A DNA stretch of 37,539 nt from Cytophagales bacterium (lineage in GTDB: Bacteria; Bacteroidota; Bacteroidia; Cytophagales; Microscillaceae). Positions 8,701 through 14,868 of this stretch are shown piece by piece. The stretch is taken from assembly GCA_013298105.1 (NCBI GenBank), contig JAAFJK010000328.1:1-37539 (forward strand), written 5' to 3'. The notes below the pieces were generated by a model. That model worked only from the letters and a program-made list of their open reading frames with translations. It did not search any database and was not told the origin of the DNA. The position numbers and the translations under genes were made by a program. The first letter of the stretch is position 1. Every line of letters starts with the position of its first letter.

Positions 8701-9325
8701 GGGCAGGCAAGGTACAGATACTACCCACATCAATTCGCTTTCCGAAACTTTCATGGGCATAGTTTCGCGCCTGTCTACAGACGAGCGGGCAGGCAAGGTG
8801 CTTACACAAATAGCAGACAGTAAGCTATCTACGAACGAAATGCGCTTACGTGCGCTCGAACTATTGGTGCGAGATAAATATCCCATCTTGCCTGCCACTG
8901 TAGCGGACATAGCCGAAGACAATGCCATGCTTGCCCCTTGCCTACAAATCTTTCACGAGGAAAACCGCTTAGACTTGGTGCCCAAATCCCTTCAAAATCA
9001 AGCCAAGATAGCCAAGAGGTTGGCTCTGAAACACATTGAAAATCAATATCTTGGCGCACACCCCAATTTGGAGTTTTTGCGAAAGGTACGTATCATGCAT
9101 GAAGGCAAACGAACTACTTTTTATGTCTATAAAGCGACTTTCAAAGAAGTCTATTCCTCCGACCCGCAGGTGGTTTATGTGGGTGGTTTTCGCAAAGGCG
9201 CGTATGATTTTTATCCCAAAGTAGAAGCTACAGGCAATGCGAATATCTCTGAAGATAATCCAAACCAGAAATATGATTCAAAATGGCTTTCTGAAAAGAT
9301 GGTGGTTGAGGAGCGGATATACTAA
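5786..9325 (+). CDS. TraB/GumN-family protein with very long C-terminal extension
   Basis: 1179 residues, exported (MLIRALLVCFYFFIAIFYP..., cleavage near LFA-QQ). Residues about 28-310 form a TraB/GumN-like domain: LLWEISGKDLPKPTYIFGSM with a following H (GSMH motif), AAEVDLD, YGLEVLEQHM, and the closing SVMGCAHLIGEEGVVNIF...GYQVRIV. A Lys/Glu-rich insert (about residues 115-170) splits the domain. GumN-type proteins are normally about 300 residues. The remaining about 870 residues belong to no family I recognise; they contain beta-rich stretches and a helical, repeat-like final third (about 770-1080) resembling HEAT-type solenoids. TraB domains are suspected to be metal-dependent peptidases. 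The gene carries about ten copies of the CTTGCCTRCC word. Confidence 0.8.
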   Translation: MLIRALLVCFYFFIAIFYPLFAQQVDKSKYALLWEISGKDLPKPTYIFGSMHLPDARVFELSDSVMVLLDACEAFAAEVDLDSAMTMSDDILQKQDEFYLYGTEYGLDLKLYEKKAEITTEITTDIVPEPKSDKKPEPETKKRKKRKKAKKEVTEKKGLPNPFEQELPRTRQNDKTTFLDSYLAHKAKTHGKTIYGLEVLEQHMNMYGGSMGKNKKKDANSEFDSLQPMQLYDKMVEYYRSGDLEKVAKFSEVLEGDSIMNLRNYIMVNSILRITKKQTLFSVMGCAHLIGEEGVVNIFRKKGYQVRIVTPQFTQGDPDKYIFNSPQTPVNWYENKYVPEGYALETPFKPTQNSYFGLRMNILNPWEHKGEFVNVFDVFTGCFYAYNCHPQDSTSQATNLQELLKEIDGKLITQKPFEAGKAQGIEYLIYNKSDTLQGIRARILEAQGNQYTLIALTKISALYEPHIARFFDSFKLMPIDTTIKVWEDKAGAFATEFYNLPAQKSQKTTLEVESIHHRQYTHSYRTPHELVMYRDLMQGEPLQSDSIMFKGIELYIKEKIDTAYTKASTTFQGYPSQTFAVRAGKDSIRIKSYLRGNRHYIIAEIQPTAKAWETFRFLPFQPYSLEKKDFKKAGISLMMPAVKHYEKLDSYRPDLFAHTYKYQSTEPNTGVSFSVEALKYGKYTYFTHEDSLKQCIKTRYITEKDTTLPTQAAYTLFKNKHANTYKILQSYYKPEGVYTLQMELPKELFEPARIDVFLNSLTFLPDSNQVVLDIFKPKSALLLADLQSKDATVFQQAKEALPNYAFTESDKNALMRLLDKPFADDSTESYTPAVALVLWEHLQTILRKNTTPQDLDLLSAYCLQDTFQAPKYATIKVENVLKHFVKQKTQASLDFFLEVLKAKPDTETTKEMIVDSLALLEINYQKYLAYPDRKAFQSLALNASERFLWANDTITHPLILKNLPTLYKIMAQGRQGTDTTHINSLSETFMGIVSRLSTDERAGKVLTQIADSKLSTNEMRLRALELLVRDKYPILPATVADIAEDNAMLAPCLQIFHEENRLDLVPKSLQNQAKIAKRLALKHIENQYLGAHPNLEFLRKVRIMHEGKRTTFYVYKATFKEVYSSDPQVVYVGGFRKGAYDFYPKVEATGNANISEDNPNQKYDSKWLSEKMVVEERIY

Positions 9326-9373
9326 TAGTCAGTCTTTCTTCACAATTTTTACTGCTTTTCTGAAAAAACCAAA

Positions 9374-9397
9374 CAGGCAAGACTCGCGTCTTGCCTG
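9374..9397 (+). terminator. Terminator-like hairpin after the TraB-type gene
   Basis: CAGGCAAGAC (9374-9383) pairs perfectly with GTCTTGCCTG (9388-9397) around a TCGC tetraloop. Both arms are partial copies of the dispersed CTTGCCTGCC word in inverted orientation. It lies 48 bases past the stop codon and is followed by CTTTATGATTTCT. Confidence 0.6.
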
Positions 9398-9410
9398 CTT
9401 TATGATTTCT

Positions 9411-9585
9411 GGTTCTTAAAAAGTTATTGCGGGTGTTTGATTTTTAGAGAACTTCAACCCTTCGGGTGTCTAAACTAACTAACTCATTTTGAGTTAGTTA
9501 GTTTAGACACCCGAAGGGTTGAAGCAACATGACTTACTTTCACAATGCCTCATATTTCAAATTCCGCAATAACTTTCGAAGAACC
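9411..9585. mobile_element. Non-autonomous mobile element copy A (175 bp, 8-bp target duplication)
   Basis: The ends are imperfect inverted repeats of 22 bp: left 9411-9432 begins GGTTCTTAAAAAGTTATTGC, right 9564-9585 ends GCAATAACTTTCGAAGAACC. TGATTTCT occurs immediately before (9403-9410) and after (9586-9593), an 8-bp target-site duplication. There is no coding capacity. The same ends and another 8-bp duplication occur at 13908-14202 with a different interior, so this is a miniature element family moved in trans by an unidentified transposase. Confidence 0.85.
9452..9524. repeat. Perfect 35-bp inverted repeat with a 3-nt loop inside element A
   Basis: Bases 9452-9486 (starting CTTCAACCCTTCGGGTGTCT) are the exact reverse complement of 9490-9524, separated by TTT only. 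As RNA or as a DNA cruciform this is a very stable hairpin. Confidence 0.95.
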
Positions 9586-9672
9586 TGATTTCTTTTTGCT
9601 TTTTTTTCCAATGTCTTGTTTGATGTGTATCAAGTTTGTATTTCTAAAATGGTGCGGCGGGGCTTTATTTTT

Positions 9673-10521
9673 TTACTCAGGCAATAAAATATTGTCAATC
9701 AATCTTATTTCCCCCAAATAACCCGCTATACAAAGTGCTATCCGCGAGGTATCGGCAATGGTTTGGACAGGCTGTAGTGTTTCGGAGTGTACGATTTCAA
9801 AGTATTCGAGGCGAATGGGCGTACTTTCAAAAAAGTCTGTAATACGACTGCGCACTATAGAGAAATCTTTTTGCTCTTGTTGGATAAGGTCGCGTGCCAA
9901 AAAGAGGGCTTGCGGTAGCAAAACCGCGTGTTTGCGCTGTTCGGGTGTGAGGCGCAGATTGCGCGAAGAAAGAGCCAAGCCATCTTCTTCTCGGATAGTA
10001 GGACACATGATAAACTCAAGGTCAAACGACAAATCACGCACCAAGCTCTCTATGATACGGCATTGCTGAAGGTCTTTTTGTCCAAAATAAGCGCGGTCGG
10101 GTTGTACGATATGAAAAAGTTTGCTGACCACGATGCCCACTCCGTTAAAATGCCCTGGTCTGTGCGCACCTTCCATCACTTGCTCAAGTGCGCCAAAGTC
10201 CATTCGAAGCGTAGGCTTCTCCCCATACATCGTGCGGTCGTCTGGCAAAAACAAGTATAAATTTGGATAAGGCGCAAGAAGATTGATGTCTTTTTCAAAA
10301 TGTCGAGGATATTTATCAAAGTCTTGAGTATTGTTGAACTGTAGCGGATTCACAAAAATACTACAAATTACCAAGTCGTTTTCTTTGACAGCCTGCTCGA
10401 TGAGCGAAAGATGTCCTTCGTGCAATGCACCCATAGTAGGCACAAAGCCAATAGTCTTGCCTGCCATACGCGACTCGCGCAGGTAAGTTTTTAGTGCGGG
10501 AATTTGGTCAAAGAGCAACAT
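9673..10521 (-). CDS. panC: Pantoate--beta-alanine ligase (pantothenate synthetase)
   Basis: 282 residues, the normal family length. It joins pantoate and beta-alanine using ATP, the last step of pantothenate (vitamin B5) synthesis. Seen motifs: FVPTMGALHEGHLSLI (HxGH nucleotide-binding motif, near residues 27-42), SIFVNPLQF, HRPGHFNGVGIVVSKLFHIV, AYFGQKDLQQ, and ALSSRNLRL (KMSKS-like SSRN). It starts at 10521 with a good promoter about 31 nt upstream and is divergent from the glycogen-synthase-like gene. The stop at 9673 is followed, after about 85 bases, by mobile element A. Confidence 0.97.
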   Translation of the reverse strand: MLLFDQIPALKTYLRESRMAGKTIGFVPTMGALHEGHLSLIEQAVKENDLVICSIFVNPLQFNNTQDFDKYPRHFEKDINLLAPYPNLYLFLPDDRTMYGEKPTLRMDFGALEQVMEGAHRPGHFNGVGIVVSKLFHIVQPDRAYFGQKDLQQCRIIESLVRDLSFDLEFIMCPTIREEDGLALSSRNLRLTPEQRKHAVLLPQALFLARDLIQQEQKDFSIVRSRITDFFESTPIRLEYFEIVHSETLQPVQTIADTSRIALCIAGYLGEIRLIDNILLPE

Positions 10522-10552
10522 AATAATAAGGTGCTGTTTAGAGCTAAAAACA

Positions 10553-10584
10553 CAAAGTTATATACTTTTGCGAAAAATACACAA
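10553..10584 (-). promoter_or_regulatory. Promoter of panC
   Basis: On the minus strand TTG (10582-10584), 21 nt, TAACTTTG (10553-10560). The ATG of panC follows after a leader of about 31 nt. Confidence 0.6.
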
Positions 10585-10602
10585 CTATTGAAAAAAAATA
10601 AC

Positions 10603-10610
10603 TAATTTTG
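10603..10610 (+). promoter_or_regulatory. -7 box (TAATTTTG) upstream of the glycogen-synthase-like gene
   Basis: TAATTTTG matches the Bacteroidota -7 consensus and leaves a 31-nt leader before the ATG at 10642. The expected -33 TTG at the right spacing is not evident, so this is weaker than its divergent partner. Confidence 0.45.
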
Positions 10611-10641
10611 CACGTTAGTTTTAAGAACGTTCATTCCTTTT

Positions 10642-11466
10642 ATGTCAAAATTGCGAGTTTTGTATGTAGCAAGTGAAATTGCTCCATTCCTCCAAATCAC
10701 AGAAATAGCAGAAATAGTGCGCCAAATACCGCAAGCTATGCAAGAATATGGTATGGAAATACGTATTATTGTCCCCAGATATGGCACTATCCTTGAGCGT
10801 AAGCACCGCCTGCATGAAGTAGTCCGCCTCTCAGGTATCAACATCACAGTAGGTGATGACGAAAAACCGCTACTCATCAAAGTCGCTTCTGTACCTCAAG
10901 CAAAGCTACAGGTATATTTTATAGACAATGACGACTACTTTCATCGAAAAGCCGATTGGAGTGATGCAAACGGCAAGTTCTGTACTGACAATGACGAAAG
11001 AGCTATCTTTTTCTGCAAAGGCGTGTTGGAAACTGTGAAGAAGCTCGGCTGGTCGCCCCACATTATCCATTGCCACGACTGGATGAGTGCCATTATCCCT
11101 TTGTACCTAAAAACTTCTTACCGCAAAGACCCCGTTTTTAATCACAGCAAATGCCTCTACAGTGTGTATGACAATCACTTTGAGCATAATTTTGATGTCC
11201 AAAACCTGACCTCCAAAGTCTTGATGCAAGACATCGATGCTGAAGAAATTGCGCACCTCCAAGAAGCAAACTATCAAGGACTCACGCGCCTTGCTATGGA
11301 GTACGCAGATATGATAGTGGCTGGGCAGGCAAGTTACAATGCGCCTACCTCGATGCTTTTAGACGAATATGCCAGCAAAAAAGAAATTATACAAGTATCT
11401 AAACCAGATGAATTTCATGACATTTACCACCAAGTCCTCACAGCCGAGCTTGTCAGTGTGTTGTAA
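10642..11466 (+). CDS. Glycogen/starch-synthase-like protein, N-terminal (GT5) domain only
   Basis: 274 residues resembling only the first half of GlgA: LRVLYVASEIAPF at the start, GMEIRIIVPRYG, VYFIDNDDYFHR, DNDERAIFFCKGVLE, and IIHCHDWMSAIIPLYLK. Full synthases are about 480 residues and bind ADP-glucose with the K-T/S-G-G-L loop near the N-terminus plus a C-terminal GT-B domain. Here the loop position reads LQITEIAEIV, and the C-terminal domain is absent, so normal synthase activity is unlikely. From memory, such half-length proteins beside panC and a DUF4270 gene recur in Bacteroidota; that suggests a conserved but unassigned role. It is divergent from panC and overlaps the next gene. Confidence 0.8.
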   Translation: MSKLRVLYVASEIAPFLQITEIAEIVRQIPQAMQEYGMEIRIIVPRYGTILERKHRLHEVVRLSGINITVGDDEKPLLIKVASVPQAKLQVYFIDNDDYFHRKADWSDANGKFCTDNDERAIFFCKGVLETVKKLGWSPHIIHCHDWMSAIIPLYLKTSYRKDPVFNHSKCLYSVYDNHFEHNFDVQNLTSKVLMQDIDAEEIAHLQEANYQGLTRLAMEYADMIVAGQASYNAPTSMLLDEYASKKEIIQVSKPDEFHDIYHQVLTAELVSVL

Positions 11467-12826
11467 ACAGCTCCTTGCCTGCCTTTGGATAGGCGTATGC
11501 CTCTTTTTTTGTACATCTTGCGACCAAAACTCCATCATTGGGAGAGGCATCATCAATAAATCTGAAGCCAGCCTCATAGAAACGGATACTTTCACAGTAG
11601 AAGCAAGCACAGTTTTAGCTGATAGCGTGCGTACAGACAGAGGAGTAACAGATTATCTGCTGGCGGGGCAATACCAAGACCCTACTTTTGGCAAGATTAC
11701 AGCCACGAGCTTTTTTAGGATTGTGCCAGGAAGTAACCCCGTAAAAATTCCTGATGATACATCAGTCGATTCACAAACCATTGATTCTTTGGTACTTGTG
11801 CTGGGGCTTCAAAAGTTTGCAGGCGACCCACTTACAGTCTATCCAAATAAAGACGTAACACAAACCTTGCTTATCCACCGTTTGACTGAAGAAGTAACAA
11901 ACAGTATCAAATATTATAGCTTCAACGAAATAGCCTACGACCCTACGCCACTTGCCAGCGTAACTTTTAATGTAGCGAAATTGAAAGAAGATAAGTTTTT
12001 GCGTGTGAATCTTACGCAACTTGCGCCTGCATTCTCAACTGAAATTATTAACCTTGTCAAAGATGGTGTAACCACTTCAGAGGTTTTCCAAACTATCCTC
12101 AAAGGATTTGCGTTAGTACCACCTCCAAACAGCAACAACAATGTCATAGCTTTTGCAAACGACAACAGTACAGCTTTAGTAGTCCATTACACCAAAACCA
12201 AGGTATTGGAAAATGGCGCAATCCCAGACAGAAGAACCCCTGCAGTAATAAACTTGTTTCCTGGTATCAGTTTTCATGGCGTAAAGGCAGATAGGACAGG
12301 TACACCTCTTGCGACTGCCATGCCCTGGACTCCGCTACTGGCTAAAAATATGAACGGCAATGCCTATATGCAAGCCTGCTTGGGCTTTTATACAAGGCTT
12401 ACCTTTCCTACCCTGAAGAACTTAAAAAAATTGGGCAATGTGCTTATCAATAAAACCATTTTGCACATAAAGCCTGCACTCAACTCTACGGAAGGCTATG
12501 CAGTGCCTGCAAATTTATTTTTTTATGAATCAGGCGCAAATAGTAAATTTGCCTACCAAACCATCAACAATGAAAGACGCGAAAAACTCATAAGCCTTGA
12601 CGGTACAAATAACCCTTTTGTGGGCTATGACACACGCGATGAAGAATATGAAGTTTATCTTAGCAGACATTGCCACGCGCTCATGTCAGGCGATAAGACA
12701 AATGAAGGCATAATAGTCGTACCCGCCAACAACAGCTTTACCGTAAACCGAGCCGTACTCAGTAACACGCTCACAAATACGCCCAACAAGATAAAACTGC
12801 GTGTATTTTATACTATTTTCAAATAA
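11417..12826 (+). CDS. DUF4270-family lipoprotein
   Basis: 469 residues from the ATG at 11417. The start was chosen because it gives a lipoprotein signal: a basic N-terminus, hydrophobic WIGVCLFFCTSC, and lipobox cysteine C35 followed by D and Q. ATGs at 11369 and 11408 are also in frame. The sequence after it (IIGRGIINKSEASLIETDTF) and the body, rich in beta strands with DSLVLVLGL and LFFYESG, match the DUF4270 family, cell-envelope proteins of unknown function found in Bacteroidota. The gene begins inside the last 50 bases of the glycogen-synthase-like gene, implying translational coupling. Confidence 0.8.
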   Translation: MTFTTKSSQPSLSVCCKQLLACLWIGVCLFFCTSCDQNSIIGRGIINKSEASLIETDTFTVEASTVLADSVRTDRGVTDYLLAGQYQDPTFGKITATSFFRIVPGSNPVKIPDDTSVDSQTIDSLVLVLGLQKFAGDPLTVYPNKDVTQTLLIHRLTEEVTNSIKYYSFNEIAYDPTPLASVTFNVAKLKEDKFLRVNLTQLAPAFSTEIINLVKDGVTTSEVFQTILKGFALVPPPNSNNNVIAFANDNSTALVVHYTKTKVLENGAIPDRRTPAVINLFPGISFHGVKADRTGTPLATAMPWTPLLAKNMNGNAYMQACLGFYTRLTFPTLKNLKKLGNVLINKTILHIKPALNSTEGYAVPANLFFYESGANSKFAYQTINNERREKLISLDGTNNPFVGYDTRDEEYEVYLSRHCHALMSGDKTNEGIIVVPANNSFTVNRAVLSNTLTNTPNKIKLRVFYTIFK

Positions 12827-12854
12827 TTTTGGGAATTAAAGAAGTGTGGATTAT

Positions 12855-12895
12855 ATTTGGGGTGTATTTCAATGAACTTGGAATACACCCCAAAT
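12855..12895 (+). terminator. 14-bp hairpin between the DUF4270 gene and the oxygenase gene
   Basis: ATTTGGGGTGTATT (12855-12868) pairs perfectly with AATACACCCCAAAT (12882-12895) over a 13-nt loop, 29 bases after the DUF4270 stop and 21 bases before the oxygenase ATG. It may end the upstream transcript, or act in the leader of the downstream gene; only a short T-rich stretch (TTGTATTTTAT) follows. Confidence 0.5.
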
Positions 12896-12916
12896 TTGTA
12901 TTTTATCCCCTCAAAT

Positions 12917-13891
12917 ATGCAAGACCAATCTCTTTTTGACACTATCCCTTCGCTTGACCTCGCGGACTTCTTATCAGGAGATGCGGCTTTGAAGCAAAAA
13001 TTTGTAGCCGAACTCGGACAAGCCTTTGGACAAATTGGCTTCGTGGCTATCCGCAATCACGGACTCAGTGATGACTTGGTAGCGAAACTTTATGCAAACT
13101 TCATGCAGTTTTTTCAACAACCTGACGAAGTAAAAATGCAAAGTCATGTAGCTGGACTTGCAGGGCAACGTGGCTACACCCCGCGTGGACAAGAACACGC
13201 TAAGGGGCGCAATGTGGGCGATTTGAAAGAGTTTTATCAGCTTGGGCAAACTGTATTAGATACAGATGCTATCAAATCTGAATATCCTGACAATGTTTTT
13301 CCTGCCAATCTGCCTGACTTTCAGCCTACTGTTTTGGAGGCATACCGCACACTTGAAACGGCAGGCAAGCACCTTTTGAGTGCCATCGCGCTGTTTTTGG
13401 GATTAGAAGAAACGTATTTTGAACCTAAAGTCCATAACGGAAACAGCATTTTGCGCGGGTTGCATTATTACCCTATCACGAATCCTGACGAAGTGCCAGA
13501 TGGCGCTGTACGTGCCGCCGCACATGGCGACATCAATCTTATCACGCTCCTCATGGGTGCAAGTGCAGATGGCTTAGAGATTTTGCGTAAAGATGACAAA
13601 TGGATAGCTGTAACGGCTTTGCCTGAACAAATCGTAGTGAATGTAGGCGATATGCTCGAACGCCTTACAAACAATACGCTCAAATCTACTATCCACCGCG
13701 TAGTAAATCCACCACGCGAAAAAATGGGCAATTCGCGTTATTCTATCCCGTTTTTTATGCACCCAAGAAGCGAAATGGATTTGACTTGCCTGCCCTCCTG
13801 TATTTCTGAAGCGAATCCTAAACAATATCCTGACACGACTGCGGGGGCTTTTTTGAATGAACGCCTCGCAGAAATAGGATTGAAGAAATAA
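12917..13891 (+). CDS. Isopenicillin-N-synthase-like 2-oxoglutarate/Fe(II) oxygenase
   Basis: 324 residues from ATG 12917, chosen because DTIPSLDLADF is the usual family start; an ATG at 12857 lies inside the upstream hairpin. The double-stranded beta-helix iron site is complete: H203 and D205 in AAHGDINLITLL, H260 in STIHRVV, and the co-substrate-binding R274/S276 in SRYSIPFF. N-terminal DIOX_N features (GFVAIRNHGL) are present. These soluble enzymes hydroxylate, desaturate or cyclise small molecules using 2-oxoglutarate and O2. Substrate unknown. It carries two CTTGCCTRCC words. Confidence 0.9.
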   Translation: MQDQSLFDTIPSLDLADFLSGDAALKQKFVAELGQAFGQIGFVAIRNHGLSDDLVAKLYANFMQFFQQPDEVKMQSHVAGLAGQRGYTPRGQEHAKGRNVGDLKEFYQLGQTVLDTDAIKSEYPDNVFPANLPDFQPTVLEAYRTLETAGKHLLSAIALFLGLEETYFEPKVHNGNSILRGLHYYPITNPDEVPDGAVRAAAHGDINLITLLMGASADGLEILRKDDKWIAVTALPEQIVVNVGDMLERLTNNTLKSTIHRVVNPPREKMGNSRYSIPFFMHPRSEMDLTCLPSCISEANPKQYPDTTAGAFLNERLAEIGLKK

Positions 13892-13907
13892 GGTGTTTGG
13901 TAATTAT

Positions 13908-14202
13908 GGTTCTTAAAAAATTATTGTGCAGGCAAAACTGTAGAACAGGCTTCCAGCCTGTTGTTTCAAATAATAAACAGGCTGGAAGTCTGTTCTACAG
14001 AATATTCCGCAATAACTTTCGAAACTGTAGAACAGGCTTCCAGCCTGTTGTTTCAAATAATAAACAGGCTGGAAGCCTGTTCTACAGAATATTCCGCAAT
14101 AACTTTCGAAACTGTAGAACAGGCTTCCAGCCTGTTGTTTCAAATAATAAACAGGCTGGAAGTCTGTTCTACAGAATATTCCGCAATAACTTTCGCAGAA
14201 CC
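13908..14202. mobile_element. Non-autonomous mobile element copy B (295 bp, 8-bp target duplication)
   Basis: The left end 13908-13929 begins GGTTCTTAAAAAATTATTG and the right end 14181-14202 ends CGCAATAACTTTCGCAGAACC minus one base, the same termini as element A. GTAATTAT flanks it on both sides (13900-13907 and 14203-14210), an 8-bp target duplication. The interior is a three-copy 87-bp repeat array quite unlike the single large hairpin of copy A. It separates the oxygenase gene from its probable terminator. Confidence 0.85.
13936..14196. repeat. Three tandem 87-bp units, each a long hairpin
   Basis: Units start at 13936, 14023 and 14110 and differ by only a few bases. In each, GTAGAACAGGCTTCCAGCCT plus GTT pairs with its inverted copy across a short AT-rich loop, giving a stem of about 23 bp, and each arm contains its own AGGCT..AGCCT palindrome. 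The unit ends with a copy of the element's right terminus (CCGCAATAACTTTCG). Open frames through it (repeating RTGFQPVV or AGSLFYRIF) are artefacts of the repeat. Confidence 0.95.
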
Positions 14203-14217
14203 GTAATTATTTATAAG

Positions 14218-14257
14218 ACTGCTTGTTTTTAACGTTGTCTATGAGAAAACAAGCAGT
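14218..14257 (+). terminator. Terminator for the oxygenase gene
   Basis: ACTGCTTGTTTT (14218-14229) pairs perfectly with AAAACAAGCAGT (14246-14257), followed by GTTTTTTGG: a 12-bp stem with a T run. It lies just beyond mobile element B, which probably inserted between the gene and its terminator. Confidence 0.7.
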
Positions 14258-14292
14258 GTTTTTTGGTACGTTGAGCGTGGCAAAAATGAAAA

Positions 14293-14317
14293 GCCAAACT
14301 ATGTCAAATAGTTTGGC
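14293..14317 (-). terminator. Terminator for the minus-strand secreted protein gene
   Basis: GCCAAACTA (14293-14301) pairs with TAGTTTGGC (14309-14317) with a 7-nt loop. Read on the minus strand the stem is followed by TTTTCATTTTT, as expected for a terminator 23 bases past the stop at 14340. Confidence 0.7.
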
Positions 14318-14339
14318 GATATAAAAATATTATTTTAAT

Positions 14340-14771
14340 TTATCGTTTGAAACTCAACACTGCACCACCGCAGTAGGGTTTCTCTGAAAATTTGAATACA
14401 AGGTGATACATACTTGTCGCGCTACATTTGTACGAAAGCTGTGAGTAGTATTTGCCTGTACCACTTGCGTAACTTGAAGCCAATACTTTATTGTTGGAGT
14501 CCATAAGCACTACATAAAAGTTCTTAGATGAGGGCAAACCATTCTCCAAGTTCAGTACATAGTTGTTGTTTTTGGTAAAGATGTACGAGAATTTTATTTC
14601 TTTTTTCGCGCCATCTAAGCCATCAACTGTATAGCTTTTCAAGAAGGTATAGCCGTCTTGAATGCTTTTGAGTGCCTTGTCTTTGAAAGGTTTTGCATCA
14701 CATTCTTGGGGCTTCATGGTCGTGTTGCCTGTGAAAAGCAAAGTAGCTAATATAAAATTTAGAATTAGCAT
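14340..14771 (-). CDS. Small secreted hypothetical protein
   Basis: 143 residues with a short signal peptide (MLILNFILATLLFTGNTT). The mature part has three cysteines (QECDAKPF, SYKCSATS, KPYCGGAV) and a beta-rich pattern. No recognised family. It is a single transcription unit with its own -7 box and terminator, flanked by mobile element B on one side and bshC on the other. Confidence 0.7.
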   Translation of the reverse strand: MLILNFILATLLFTGNTTMKPQECDAKPFKDKALKSIQDGYTFLKSYTVDGLDGAKKEIKFSYIFTKNNNYVLNLENGLPSSKNFYVVLMDSNNKVLASSYASGTGKYYSQLSYKCSATSMYHLVFKFSEKPYCGGAVLSFKR

Positions 14772-14833
14772 AGATTAAATGAATTTGTTGTTTATGAACA
14801 ATTATGAAACGTAGTTACTTGTGTATTATTGTG

Positions 14834-14841
14834 CAAAGGTA
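14834..14841 (-). promoter_or_regulatory. -7 box (TACCTTTG) for the secreted hypothetical gene
   Basis: The minus strand reads TACCTTTGCACAATAATACA; the box is followed by a leader of about 62 nt to the ATG at 14771. A TTG lies 17 nt upstream, slightly closer than the usual 19-21. Confidence 0.45.
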
Positions 14842-14868
14842 GTATTTTTTTCTTAATGCAAGAAATAA

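Noticed and set aside
13936-14196. Possible CRISPR array (regular repeats)
   Set aside because: The units are 87 bp and identical throughout, with no variable spacers, and lie inside a transposon-like element with inverted ends.
13897-14232. Open frames encoding repeated RTGFQPVV or AGSLFYRIF segments
   Set aside because: They are translations of the palindromic 87-bp repeat, open on both strands; no promoter or start context supports a protein.
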